Shown one piece after another: positions 1 to 6,797 of a DNA stretch of 7,515 nucleotides. The stretch is from Euryarchaeota archaeon UBA13 (GTDB lineage Archaea > Thermoplasmatota > Poseidoniia > Poseidoniales > Poseidoniaceae). Location: the NCBI GenBank assembly GCA_002495945.1, contig DAHU01000122.1:1-7515 (forward strand), written 5' to 3'. Every line of letters begins with the position of its first letter. Position 1 is the first letter of the stretch. Made by a program: the position numbers and the translations under genes. A model generated the notes under the pieces. The model was not told the origin of the DNA and ran no database searches. It saw only the letters and a program-made list of their open reading frames with translations.

Positions 1-387
1 ATTCCAAGAGCCCCCAGATGCATTGTTTATCTCATCTAAAAATTCATGAGGCACTGTTTGATCAATGTCTTTCACCTCTTGTACAGCAACCATATCATAC
101 TGCAATACGGTATCAACTAGTTGACTTACAACTTCTGGTTTGTCCATTTTTGCTTTACCAAATACTTTAATGTTAAATGTCGCAATACGGGCAACTTCTG
201 AACGATTTAGTTGAGGAATCTCTCTTCCAACAACGTCATCATCCTGCTCATTGTCTTCAGAGTCGCCCTCAACGTAAACAAAAACCGTATTCTCCTCCTT
301 GTGAACAATCAAATGAATCGTCATTGGCGCAAGAATTAGAATTGCTACTAAGCTCAATGCTTGGAGGTAGCCATCCATTGAACCCAT
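1..387 (-). CDS. Membrane-anchored DNase I-like nuclease (EEP superfamily), N-terminal part
   Basis: Reading the minus strand from an ATG at 387 gives 129 residues open to the window's left edge, so the C-terminal catalytic half (expected His/Asp motifs) is outside. Residues 7-28 form one hydrophobic helix, read as a signal anchor or uncleaved signal peptide. An acidic linker (about 40-53) follows. From residue 67 the endonuclease/exonuclease/phosphatase fold begins: ATFNIKVFG (69-77, Asn72) matches the first DNase I strand (FNIRTFG type), and DMVAVQEVKD (98-107) carries the metal-binding Glu104 equivalent to DNase I Glu39. The likely role is divalent-metal-dependent hydrolysis of DNA at the cell surface, though phosphatases and phosphodiesterases share the fold. 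The start at 387 is supported by an AGGTG at 392-396, 4 bases upstream; an in-frame ATG at 378 is the alternative. An in-frame stop lies further upstream. It is divergent from the TPR gene. Confidence 0.85.
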   Translation of the reverse strand, partial: MGSMDGYLQALSLVAILILAPMTIHLIVHKEENTVFVYVEGDSEDNEQDDDVVGREIPQLNRSEVARIATFNIKVFGKAKMDKPEVVSQLVDTVLQYDMVAVQEVKDIDQTVPHEFLDEINNASGGSWN

Positions 388-454
388 GTCGCACCTACTT
401 GTGTTTGAGTTATCAAGATTTATCGTAAATACCCTTGGAAGAGGTTATTCATGA
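388..454. promoter_or_regulatory. Divergent intergenic region with TATA-like element
   Basis: This 67-base spacer separates the divergent nuclease and TPR genes. It holds an AT-rich, partly palindromic element TTTATCGTAAATA at 419-431, centred about 26-30 bases before the candidate TPR starts at 451-455, the spacing of an archaeal TATA box for a leaderless or short-leader mRNA. Its near symmetry means it could also serve the minus-strand gene, with a leader of roughly 10 bases. GAGGT at 441-445 may be a ribosome binding site for the GTG at 455 (9-base spacer). All of this is by eye; no transcript start is known. Confidence 0.35.
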
Positions 455-1309
455 GTGGTAAATGGCAAGAGCATGAACGGAGAAGTTAGCCCCGAACAAG
501 CACAGAAAATTATCGATATGCTAACTGAAGGCGGTGCTATTGACAATGTCAACGCACCACTAGCACTCAGGCTCATTCCACTGGCGGAGGAATTAGAAAA
601 TCACGACTTAGTCGGCCGCCTACTTGTGCATGCTGAAAGTGTTGCAGCTGATGAACTTGAGACAGGTTGGGTTAGTTTTGAAAAATTAAGATTTGATAAC
701 GCATCTATCGACAATTTTGTTGAATTAGCCGCGATGGCAGAAAATATCTCTGACGGCAGTCCGTTAGCAGCCGCGGTGTTGCATCATGTGGGATTGTTAT
801 ATCTAAGCGCTGAAGATTATGATAATTGTAAGATGTTCACTACTCGCTCAATGCGAGTTCGCGAACAGGTAGATGACCAAGCAGGATTGGTGTACAGTTT
901 GGCCGTACTTGAGGCATGCGAGAAACGTCAGAACAATCATGACTCAGCACTGGCACACGGAACAAGGAGACTCGAAATTTTGACCAAGTTAGGAGACCGT
1001 GAAGGATTGATGGAATCCATGGCTGATGTCGCACACACCCAAGCAACGCTTGGATCACTCGATGCAGCGATAGATTTGTACAATCAATCTCTTGAGTTAT
1101 CCAACGAATTAGAGGACGTGTCTGGTCAATTCGTCGCCCGTTGGGGGTTGGCAGACATCTGTGAAATTCAGGGAGATTACCAAACAGCAATGTTGCACCT
1201 TTCAGATTGCCTACATTCATTCATTGCCTTTGGTCTGCCTGCACCCACTCCAATAAGAGAACGTCTTGATGCGTTAACAAAGTTAGAACTACCTTCTGAA
1301 GAGGAGTAA
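455..1309 (+). CDS. TPR-repeat protein, cytoplasmic
   Basis: This 284-residue protein has no signal peptide and no membrane segment. Residues about 103-257 are a run of helical hairpins with tetratricopeptide (TPR) spacing: roughly 103-137 (HHVGLLYLSAEDYDNC), 143-180, 183-217 (ATLGSLDAAIDLYNQSLEL) and 223-257 (ADICEIQGDYQTAMLHL). The G-x-x-x-x-A pattern and the turn before the second helix are clearest in the third and fourth repeats. The N-terminal 100 residues are also helical and may contain degenerate repeats. TPR proteins are scaffolds for protein-protein contacts; the partner cannot be told from the sequence. The start is uncertain: GTG 455 has GAGGT at 441-445 upstream, while an in-frame ATG at 473 would give a protein six residues shorter. 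An ATG at 451 is in another frame and stops after 12 codons. It lies 53 bases before the monooxygenase gene and might be cotranscribed with it. Confidence 0.75.
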   Translation: MVNGKSMNGEVSPEQAQKIIDMLTEGGAIDNVNAPLALRLIPLAEELENHDLVGRLLVHAESVAADELETGWVSFEKLRFDNASIDNFVELAAMAENISDGSPLAAAVLHHVGLLYLSAEDYDNCKMFTTRSMRVREQVDDQAGLVYSLAVLEACEKRQNNHDSALAHGTRRLEILTKLGDREGLMESMADVAHTQATLGSLDAAIDLYNQSLELSNELEDVSGQFVARWGLADICEIQGDYQTAMLHLSDCLHSFIAFGLPAPTPIRERLDALTKLELPSEEE

Positions 1310-1362
1310 TTATCCACATCGATTATGGTCTTAGAACAACTCGCAGGGAACAGTGGCAATCC

Positions 1363-2610
1363 ATGAAGCATGACATTTTCTTCTCGATTAGTCAAACACC
1401 GGGTGTGGGCGGTGATACACCCAGCGAGCGGCAAATGTTCGAAAACTACTTTCAACAACTCCAACATGCCGACGCTCTTGGGTTTGAGGTCGGATGGATT
1501 GCTCAAGCCCATTTATCAACAGAAACCCAAAAATCCAACTCAGCGCCAGTCGTACCCCACTGGCAAGGAGAAGTTGGTTTGTGCACAGATTTCCCCCAAT
1601 TAGCAATGGAAAGTTTTCGCCAAACACAAAATATCGATATTGGCTCAGCAGTGATTAGTATCTTGGCAAGTGGTGGACCAATAGCTCAGGCTGAACGCAT
1701 CGCTAACACAGTTCAATTTCTATCGATGTTGGATGATAATCGGAAACTGCATGTTGGATTCAGTGCGGGCAGATTTGAGTTCATGGCTCGACCTTACGGA
1801 ATATCACCAAGAAACGCATGGGAAAAGGCAGCATGGAAACCCCTAAGGAGTCAAATATTTTTGGAGGCAAGTGAAATTTTCCTCCGCTTACTGAATGGTG
1901 AGGTTATCTCTAGTGATGACATTAGGCAAACAGTACTAACTCGAGAATTGTTCCGCAGCGATGAAGAATGGCAATCGGTAAAAGCTGCTTATTTGGAAGA
2001 CAAATTGGCTGAAGACACTGAAGCAATACCAATACCGAGAAGATATAATTTTGAAGATATTTCCATAGTTCCAAAACAATGGAATCGAAATCAATTACAA
2101 CTCGTTGCGGGAACTCATGACCCGTTTGCGCAGAGCTTTGTCAACTCAATTTTGCCGGTTAAGGTATTCAATTTGTCGATAACTTCTCCAACAGTGATCG
2201 ATGAAACTCACGATAGAATGGCAAAGAACTTCCACCCCGATGGTGGCGCATGGCAACGCAGTTACATGCCAAGAACAAGTTTTGTATTTATCAACGATGA
2301 ACAAAACCTCGATGAACAAGCACAGAGTGATGCGGCGAAGTATGAGGCCGAACAAGCACTTCAGGCTTATTGGAATGCCTTGGAAGGCACAATAGACCCA
2401 GAAAAGGTTTCAAAGGCTGCTGATAACGCATTAATCGGCAATCCACGAGAAATTGCCCATCAAATTGTTGATAGATTCCATCCAGAAGACACGATAATGG
2501 CATGGTTCGATTTCTTTAATCATGATTCAGACCGAGTGTGTCGAAATATGACTGCATATATGGAAAAAGTCGTACCGATGGTCGAGCAACTGATAGGGGG
2601 AAGTTCATGA
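1363..2610 (+). CDS. Luciferase-family flavin-dependent monooxygenase (LLM class)
   Basis: The 415-residue product looks like a member of the bacterial luciferase-like TIM-barrel family, which uses reduced FMN (or F420 in some members) and oxygen to oxidise small organic substrates. Visible landmarks are HADALGFEVGWIAQAH (35-50), the strand IGSAVISILASGGPIAQAERIA (93-114, matching the usual core segment), LHVGFSAGRFEF (129-140, the G-x-G-R cofactor loop) and a late IGNPREIAHQI (358-368, the G-x-P-x-x-V/I-A element). It is longer than the usual 330-380 residues. A charged stretch at about 183-225, between the helix ending LLNGE and the barrel strand before VPKQW, looks like an insertion. Start: ATG 1363, no convincing ribosome binding site. 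Its stop overlaps the next start (ATGA, 2607-2610), so it is translationally coupled to the asparaginase-like gene. The substrate cannot be read from sequence; context suggests an aromatic or N-containing compound. Confidence 0.85.
   Translation: MKHDIFFSISQTPGVGGDTPSERQMFENYFQQLQHADALGFEVGWIAQAHLSTETQKSNSAPVVPHWQGEVGLCTDFPQLAMESFRQTQNIDIGSAVISILASGGPIAQAERIANTVQFLSMLDDNRKLHVGFSAGRFEFMARPYGISPRNAWEKAAWKPLRSQIFLEASEIFLRLLNGEVISSDDIRQTVLTRELFRSDEEWQSVKAAYLEDKLAEDTEAIPIPRRYNFEDISIVPKQWNRNQLQLVAGTHDPFAQSFVNSILPVKVFNLSITSPTVIDETHDRMAKNFHPDGGAWQRSYMPRTSFVFINDEQNLDEQAQSDAAKYEAEQALQAYWNALEGTIDPEKVSKAADNALIGNPREIAHQIVDRFHPEDTIMAWFDFFNHDSDRVCRNMTAYMEKVVPMVEQLIGGSS
2595..2600 (+). promoter_or_regulatory. 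Ribosome binding site deciding the asparaginase-like start
   Basis: AGGGGG lies 6 bases before the ATG at 2607, inside the last codons of the monooxygenase gene. It supports that ATG over an in-frame ATG at 2538, which would overlap the monooxygenase by 73 bases and add 23 residues of poor, family-unlike sequence. Confidence 0.55.
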
Positions 2611-3719
2611 GCAGAGACAAAATTCCTTCGGCAATAAGTGATGGGAAACCGGGTAGTTCAATGTATCCTGAATCTTCCATTGGTGAGAGCATCGAGGGAA
2701 TTCCGACCGGCCGTGAAGTGGACTGGGAACCACTTGTTGATTACCGACGCAATGGCGTATCTGAGACCACTATCCATGGAGCAGTTGCTTGGGCTCATGG
2801 AGATGAAGTAATACATTCATTTGGCGGTAATGTTCTTTGTTATGGCCGCTCAATGATGAAACCATTTATGCTTAAGGCATTCACAAAAGAACTCGAGGAC
2901 GCCACATGGGAGCAAAAGGCAATTTCAGTAGCCTCGCACAACGGGGATACCGAACACGTTTCTACCGCTCAGTCATTGTTATCTGAAGAGGAGTGGCCAC
3001 TTATGTTGACTCCATTAGACGTACCGCTAGTACAATTCGGCCGTCAGGTCCGACGGCCCAGAAGATGGTATCACACCTGCTCAGGAGAACACTCGGCTAT
3101 CCTTCATGGTTGTAGAAAGAAGGGTTGGAATCGGGCCGGCTATACTTTACCAAATCACCAAGTTTTCAGGGCGTACATGGAGCAAATTCGAACCTATTTA
3201 GGAGATGATTGGAAGCCGTTACGAGTGGCTAAGGATGGCTGTGGATTACCCACTGTATCAAACACAGTAGCAGAACTTGCACAAATCTATGCCGGTTTGG
3301 TCAGAGACAAAGATGATGATTGGATTTGGGAAGCAATGGTCAGGCATCCCGACTTGGTTGGAGGTTTCAACCGCCTTGATTCTACAATTCTAAAAGCCGG
3401 CAAAGGTAAGGTCATTGCCAAGGAAGGTGCCGATGGCCTACTCGGATTAGCAGTTGAGCATCCTGATTATCCTAATGGTTTAGGTGTGGTCATCAAAATC
3501 GCTCACGGATGGAACTCGCAAGCTACTTGGTATGTCGCAAGAGCAGTATTAGGAGTGCTGGGTATAGACCTAAGAAATCCCTATCCACTCAACCGCCAAA
3601 AAGCATTCATTGTCCCTGGGATAGTCCCGCCAAATTATGTCGAACAACTTAATCAAATTGATACTTGGGATGAGTGGGACCCTGACAAAGACAGATGGAC
3701 TTACGATGTCGAGGTGTGA
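2607..3719 (+). CDS. L-asparaginase II-family amidohydrolase
   Basis: The 370-residue protein belongs to the asparaginase II family (Rhizobium etli thermolabile asparaginase type), a serine-beta-lactamase-like fold unrelated to E. coli AnsA/AnsB. The motifs appear in order: RSMMKPF (81-87, Ser82 and Lys85 of the S-x-x-K pair), ASHNGDTEH (109-117, Ser110), CSGEH (158-162), KDGCGLPT (209-216, Cys212), RHPDLVGGFNRLD (246-258) and VIAKEGADG (269-277, Lys272). Spacing agrees with the R. etli enzyme, where these correspond to Ser48, Lys51, Ser80, Cys135, Cys189 and Lys263. One deviation: the family CSGKH is CSGEH here, so the zinc-ligand lysine is Glu161. An extra segment of about 35 residues precedes the family's usual N-terminus. 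It is cytoplasmic, with no signal peptide. The family hydrolyses asparagine to aspartate and ammonia, but the tight linkage to a monooxygenase and a muconic-semialdehyde-type dehydrogenase makes a different amide or enamine substrate plausible (inference). Confidence 0.85.
   Translation: MSRDKIPSAISDGKPGSSMYPESSIGESIEGIPTGREVDWEPLVDYRRNGVSETTIHGAVAWAHGDEVIHSFGGNVLCYGRSMMKPFMLKAFTKELEDATWEQKAISVASHNGDTEHVSTAQSLLSEEEWPLMLTPLDVPLVQFGRQVRRPRRWYHTCSGEHSAILHGCRKKGWNRAGYTLPNHQVFRAYMEQIRTYLGDDWKPLRVAKDGCGLPTVSNTVAELAQIYAGLVRDKDDDWIWEAMVRHPDLVGGFNRLDSTILKAGKGKVIAKEGADGLLGLAVEHPDYPNGLGVVIKIAHGWNSQATWYVARAVLGVLGIDLRNPYPLNRQKAFIVPGIVPPNYVEQLNQIDTWDEWDPDKDRWTYDVEV
3711..3716 (+). promoter_or_regulatory. 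Ribosome binding site deciding the aldehyde dehydrogenase start
   Basis: GAGGTG, a strong anti-Shine-Dalgarno match, sits 5 bases before TTG 3722, in frame with the dehydrogenase. It overlaps the end of the asparaginase-like gene. It favours TTG 3722 over ATG 3695 (upstream of the site) and GTG 3716 (no spacer). Confidence 0.5.
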
Positions 3720-3721
3720 AT

Positions 3722-5161
3722 TTGCAGATTGAGAATTTCATCGGTGGCAAATTTATCCCCCCATTGAACAGCAAATACCTTGAAAATTACAACCCCGCAA
3801 CCGGCAAGCAAACCTCGAAAATACCAGATTCAACTGCCAACGATATACAATTAGCAGTTGATGCAGCCCAGCAAGCCTTACCACTATGGTCCAAGTTGCC
3901 AATGGCAGAACGAATCGCATGGCTAAGAAACATAGCCGAAGCACTAGAATCACATAAATCAAAAATTGCTGAATTAGAAAGTATGGATACTGGAAAACCA
4001 CTATCCTTGGCCCAGCGTGTCGATGCTGAACGCAGCATTAAGAATTTTGAATTCTTTGCTGAGCATGCCGAACAACTTGGAGAGATGGTCTTTGAAATGG
4101 CTGATGCAACCAACTATGTAGAGCGCAAAGCGGTCGGAACAGTGGGGCTGATAACGCCATGGAATCTACCACTTTACTTACTATCTTGGAAAATCGCTCC
4201 GGCCTTAGTGATGGGAAATACAATCGTGGCAAAACCATCTGAATTAACGCCACTAACAGCAAATCTTCTTGCAGAAATAGTTTCGTCAATCGGCCTTCCT
4301 GATGGCGTTTTGAATATTGTTCACGGCCTTGGCCCTACAGCGGGTCAAGCCATCCTCGAACATCCGAAGATCAGCGCAATTTCCTTCACTGGTGGCACTG
4401 AGACTGGTAAGATTGTGGCAAAAACCGCAGCGCCAATGTTCAAGAAATTGTCATTGGAACTTGGCGGAAAGAATGCTACTATCATTTTAGACGATGCTGA
4501 TTTAGATATTGCAGCCAAGGGGGCAGCTAAGGCTGCTTTCACCAATTCGGGACAGGTGTGCTTGTGTGGTTCAAGAATTTTAGTTGCAGAATCAATCTAT
4601 GACCAATTCATACCGAGGCTGATAGCGGAAGTTGAGGCTATGAATGTCGGTAATCCCAGCAATGAAGACACAGATGTTGGCTCGGTTATTTCGATGGATC
4701 ACATGGAAAAAGTTCTGTCATACATTGAGTTGGCAAAGAGTGAGGGTGGAATTATCAAAACAGGTGGAAAAAGACTGCGACTGCCGCCACCAAATGACAA
4801 TGGTGCTTTCATCAAACCCACATTGATTGAAGGTTTGGAAATAAATTCCAGAACCGCAACGGAAGAAATCTTTGGACCCGTTGCATCAGTTCACAAATTT
4901 TCTACCGATGTGGAAGCAGTTTCAATGGCCAACAGAACCGAATATGGATTAGCAGGCTCAATATGGACTTCAAAACCTCGCCGAGGCAAAGCGATAGCCG
5001 AACAAATCGATAGTGGGATATTATGGGTTAATACTTGGTTACACCGAGATTTGAGAACACCGTTCGGTGGGGTCAAAAACTCCGGTGTTGGACGTGAAGG
5101 AGGCGACTGGTCGCTGAACTTTTTTTCTGAACTCAGCAACATATGTGTAAAAGATGATTGA
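3722..5161 (+). CDS. 2-aminomuconate / 2-hydroxymuconate 6-semialdehyde dehydrogenase (ALDH8-like)
   Basis: From TTG 3722 this is a full-length 479-residue NAD(P)-dependent aldehyde dehydrogenase. General ALDH residues are present: PWNLP (Asn148), SFTGGTETG (221-229), LELGGKN (Glu246), GQVCLCGSR (Cys280 nucleophile) and EEIFGPV (381-387). Features of the muconic-semialdehyde subgroup are also visible: PLYLLSWKIAPA (149-160) and CLCGSRI closely resemble human ALDH8A1, and two arginines (Arg104 in ERSIKNFEFF, Arg442 in WLHRDL) sit where Pseudomonas AMSDH has substrate-carboxylate-binding Arg120 and Arg464. The reaction would oxidise a ring-cleavage semialdehyde to a muconate. The protein is cytosolic and probably a homotetramer. 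Start choice: GAGGTG at 3711-3716 is followed 5 bases later by TTG; GTG 3716 (GTGA overlap with the previous stop) and ATG 3695 are alternatives. It is the third gene of a tight block. Whether the substrate is the amino or hydroxy form cannot be told; betaine-aldehyde-type roles look less likely. Confidence 0.9.
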   Translation: MQIENFIGGKFIPPLNSKYLENYNPATGKQTSKIPDSTANDIQLAVDAAQQALPLWSKLPMAERIAWLRNIAEALESHKSKIAELESMDTGKPLSLAQRVDAERSIKNFEFFAEHAEQLGEMVFEMADATNYVERKAVGTVGLITPWNLPLYLLSWKIAPALVMGNTIVAKPSELTPLTANLLAEIVSSIGLPDGVLNIVHGLGPTAGQAILEHPKISAISFTGGTETGKIVAKTAAPMFKKLSLELGGKNATIILDDADLDIAAKGAAKAAFTNSGQVCLCGSRILVAESIYDQFIPRLIAEVEAMNVGNPSNEDTDVGSVISMDHMEKVLSYIELAKSEGGIIKTGGKRLRLPPPNDNGAFIKPTLIEGLEINSRTATEEIFGPVASVHKFSTDVEAVSMANRTEYGLAGSIWTSKPRRGKAIAEQIDSGILWVNTWLHRDLRTPFGGVKNSGVGREGGDWSLNFFSELSNICVKDD

Positions 5162-5163
5162 AC

Positions 5164-5175
5164 ATATCTTGATAA
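5164..5175 (+). promoter_or_regulatory. TATA-like element before the LON-domain gene
   Basis: ATATCTTGATAA is centred about 28 bases before the ATG at 5198. With no ribosome binding site in the 36-base gap, this would fit an archaeal leaderless promoter, making the LON-domain gene its own transcription unit. By eye only. Confidence 0.3.
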
Positions 5176-5197
5176 GCAAAACCGTCGTTTTAACAGT

Positions 5198-5923
5198 ATG
5201 CCCGCTACCGGTAATCTGCCATTGTTTGTTCTGCCAATGGTGTTGGTTCCCGGAGAAATACAAAGTCTACGAATTTTTGAGCCAAGATATCGCCAAATGC
5301 TCGACGATTGTTTGTTAGATGACAAACCATTTGGCATGATTATGACCGATCCACTGTCATATCACAACGGATGGAATGGGCCCCGACTGTTTGGCTGTGA
5401 AGCAGAAATAATTAGTCACGAAACAAAAGGCAGCAACCATTTCATTGAATTTGTCGGGAGAAGGAGATTCAAAATCGATAAAGTGATAGAACCTGCATTA
5501 CCACCGTTTGAACATGAATCTATGGCTGATTTAATTCCAGAGATTGGTATCCTACCAGACTTAGAAACAATCCTCCAACGCATTCCCGAAGATAGTGAGC
5601 ATTCAAAATTATACCTTTCAGCAGATGTTACCTACCTCGATGACGAGCACGAATTAACTCCATATCAACAGACTGAGTTGCGCGCCACCCTGAATGGAAT
5701 TTTGAGTAAAATTGGTGGCATACTACAAATCGAACAGGAAGCATTAGATGATTGGATTGAGGACAGGACTGAAATGGTAATTGATGAGAGTTCATCCTCC
5801 ATGTTCGCAGTTGCTGCATTAACTATTAGCGATCCCGAATACAAATATCAACTACTATCTTGTAACGACCTAAAAGAAGTGTTTTTGCAGTTGACAAGAT
5901 TCTTGGCTGAAATGGATGTTTAG
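5198..5923 (+). CDS. Stand-alone LON substrate-binding (N-terminal) domain protein
   Basis: This 241-residue protein resembles the N-terminal domain of Lon protease without the AAA+ ATPase or Ser-Lys peptidase parts. The diagnostic start is LPLFVLPMVLVPGE (7-20) followed by LRIFEPRYRQMLDDCL (24-39), the family's typical first strand and helix. GRRRFKI (87-93) matches the usual G-x-R-F-x-I strand. The region from about 150 to 240 is helical (FAVAALTISDPEYKYQLL, 203-220), as in other stand-alone LON-domain proteins. In Lon this domain recognises unfolded substrates; stand-alone copies are widespread but their role is largely unknown, so adaptor or chaperone-like function is inference. It has no signal peptide or membrane segment. 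Start: ATG 5198, no ribosome binding site. It follows the dehydrogenase by 36 bases and precedes panB by 52, with no obvious functional link to either. Confidence 0.85.
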   Translation: MPATGNLPLFVLPMVLVPGEIQSLRIFEPRYRQMLDDCLLDDKPFGMIMTDPLSYHNGWNGPRLFGCEAEIISHETKGSNHFIEFVGRRRFKIDKVIEPALPPFEHESMADLIPEIGILPDLETILQRIPEDSEHSKLYLSADVTYLDDEHELTPYQQTELRATLNGILSKIGGILQIEQEALDDWIEDRTEMVIDESSSSMFAVAALTISDPEYKYQLLSCNDLKEVFLQLTRFLAEMDV

Positions 5924-5975
5924 GCGATATCTGAATTAGCGAGACCTTCAAAACTCAAAGGCTAGTGGTAGAACC

Positions 5976-6797
5976 ATGTCCGTTCACGGCCAAGCCAAGA
6001 AGGTCACCACCCATACTCTTCAAGAAATGAAGCGAGCAGGTGAGAAAATCACCATGCTTACCGCATATGACTACTCACTGGCAAAATTAGTAGACAATGG
6101 TGGCATTGATGTAATCCTTGTTGGCGATTCTGCATCAAATGTGATGGCTGGACAAGTTACCACTGTACCTATGACATTAGATCACATGATCTACCACGCA
6201 CAGTGCGTCAAGCGGGCTGTTGACCGTGCTCTAATTGTTGTTGACATGCCATTCGGCACTTACCAAGGCAACTCAGCAATTGCTCTCGAGTCGGCGATAA
6301 GAATAATGAAAGAGGCAGAAGGTCATGCTGTGAAACTAGAAGGAGGTGCTGAGATTGTTGAATCAATCAAGCGAATTCTAACCGCTGGAATACCAGTAAT
6401 GGGCCACTTAGGATTAACTCCACAATCAATCTACAAATTTGGCACCTACAGCGTGAGAGCCAAAGAAGATGAGGAAGCAGCCAAATTAATAGAAGATGCA
6501 AAAATACTCGAAGAGGCGGGATGTTTTGCCATTGTCCTTGAGAAAATACCCCGAGAATTAGCAAAAAAAGTTAGCGAATCTGTGAGCATACCGACCATTG
6601 GCATCGGAGCTGGACCTGATTGTGACGGACAAGTTTTGGTATTACACGACTTATTGGGAATAACCATGGATTTCTCACCACGATTCCTCAGACGATACCT
6701 AAACCTTGCAGAATCAATAGATGGAGCAATAAAACAGTATTGTGAGGATGTAAGGTCAGGAGATTTCCCTAACGAATCGGAAAGTTATACCTCATAG
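5976..6797 (+). CDS. panB: 3-methyl-2-oxobutanoate hydroxymethyltransferase (ketopantoate hydroxymethyltransferase)
   Basis: This 273-residue protein is a full-length PanB, which transfers a hydroxymethyl group from 5,10-methylenetetrahydrofolate to 2-oxoisovalerate, giving ketopantoate, the first committed step toward pantothenate and coenzyme A. Metal-binding and catalytic residues are in place: VGDSASN (49-55, Asp51), VVDMPFG (88-94, Asp90), KLEGG (120-124, Lys120) and VLEKIP (187-192, Glu189), equivalent to E. coli Asp45, Asp84, Lys112 and Glu181. GHLGLTPQS (143-151) and [17 protein letters not shown] (209-225) are also family signatures. The opening [22 protein letters not shown] and the ending RFLRRYLNL resemble, from memory, Bacteroidota PanB most closely, which would imply lateral transfer if the host is an archaeon. 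The enzyme is a cytosolic decamer in known cases. panC, panE and panD are not in the window. Its 3' end overlaps the convergent membrane-protein gene by 6 bases. Confidence 0.96.
   Translation: MSVHGQAKKVTTHTLQEMKRAGEKITMLTAYDYSLAKLVDNGGIDVILVGDSASNVMAGQVTTVPMTLDHMIYHAQCVKRAVDRALIVVDMPFGTYQGNSAIALESAIRIMKEAEGHAVKLEGGAEIVESIKRILTAGIPVMGHLGLTPQSIYKFGTYSVRAKEDEEAAKLIEDAKILEEAGCFAIVLEKIPRELAKKVSESVSIPTIGIGAGPDCDGQVLVLHDLLGITMDFSPRFLRRYLNLAESIDGAIKQYCEDVRSGDFPNESESYTS

Noticed and set aside
177..428. Plus-strand 83-residue open frame over the nuclease gene
   Set aside because: It is low-complexity, lacks homology-like motifs and is antisense to a well-supported DNase I-like domain.
2538..2606. 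Upstream in-frame ATG extension of the asparaginase-like gene
   Set aside because: It would overlap the monooxygenase by 73 bases; the ATG at 2607 has an ATGA overlap and a ribosome binding site.
3039..3058. Perfect 7-bp GC-rich inverted repeat (GGCCGTC, 6-base loop, GACGGCC) inside the asparaginase-like gene
   Set aside because: It lies mid-gene with no T-run, and a 7-bp match at some loop size is expected by chance in a window this long.
3787..4113. Minus-strand open frames antisense to the aldehyde dehydrogenase
   Set aside because: They mirror the codon pattern of a strongly conserved plus-strand enzyme and contain no independent motif.
5118..5127. T-run that could look like a terminator
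   Set aside because: It is inside the dehydrogenase coding sequence, encodes conserved FF residues and has no stem before it.
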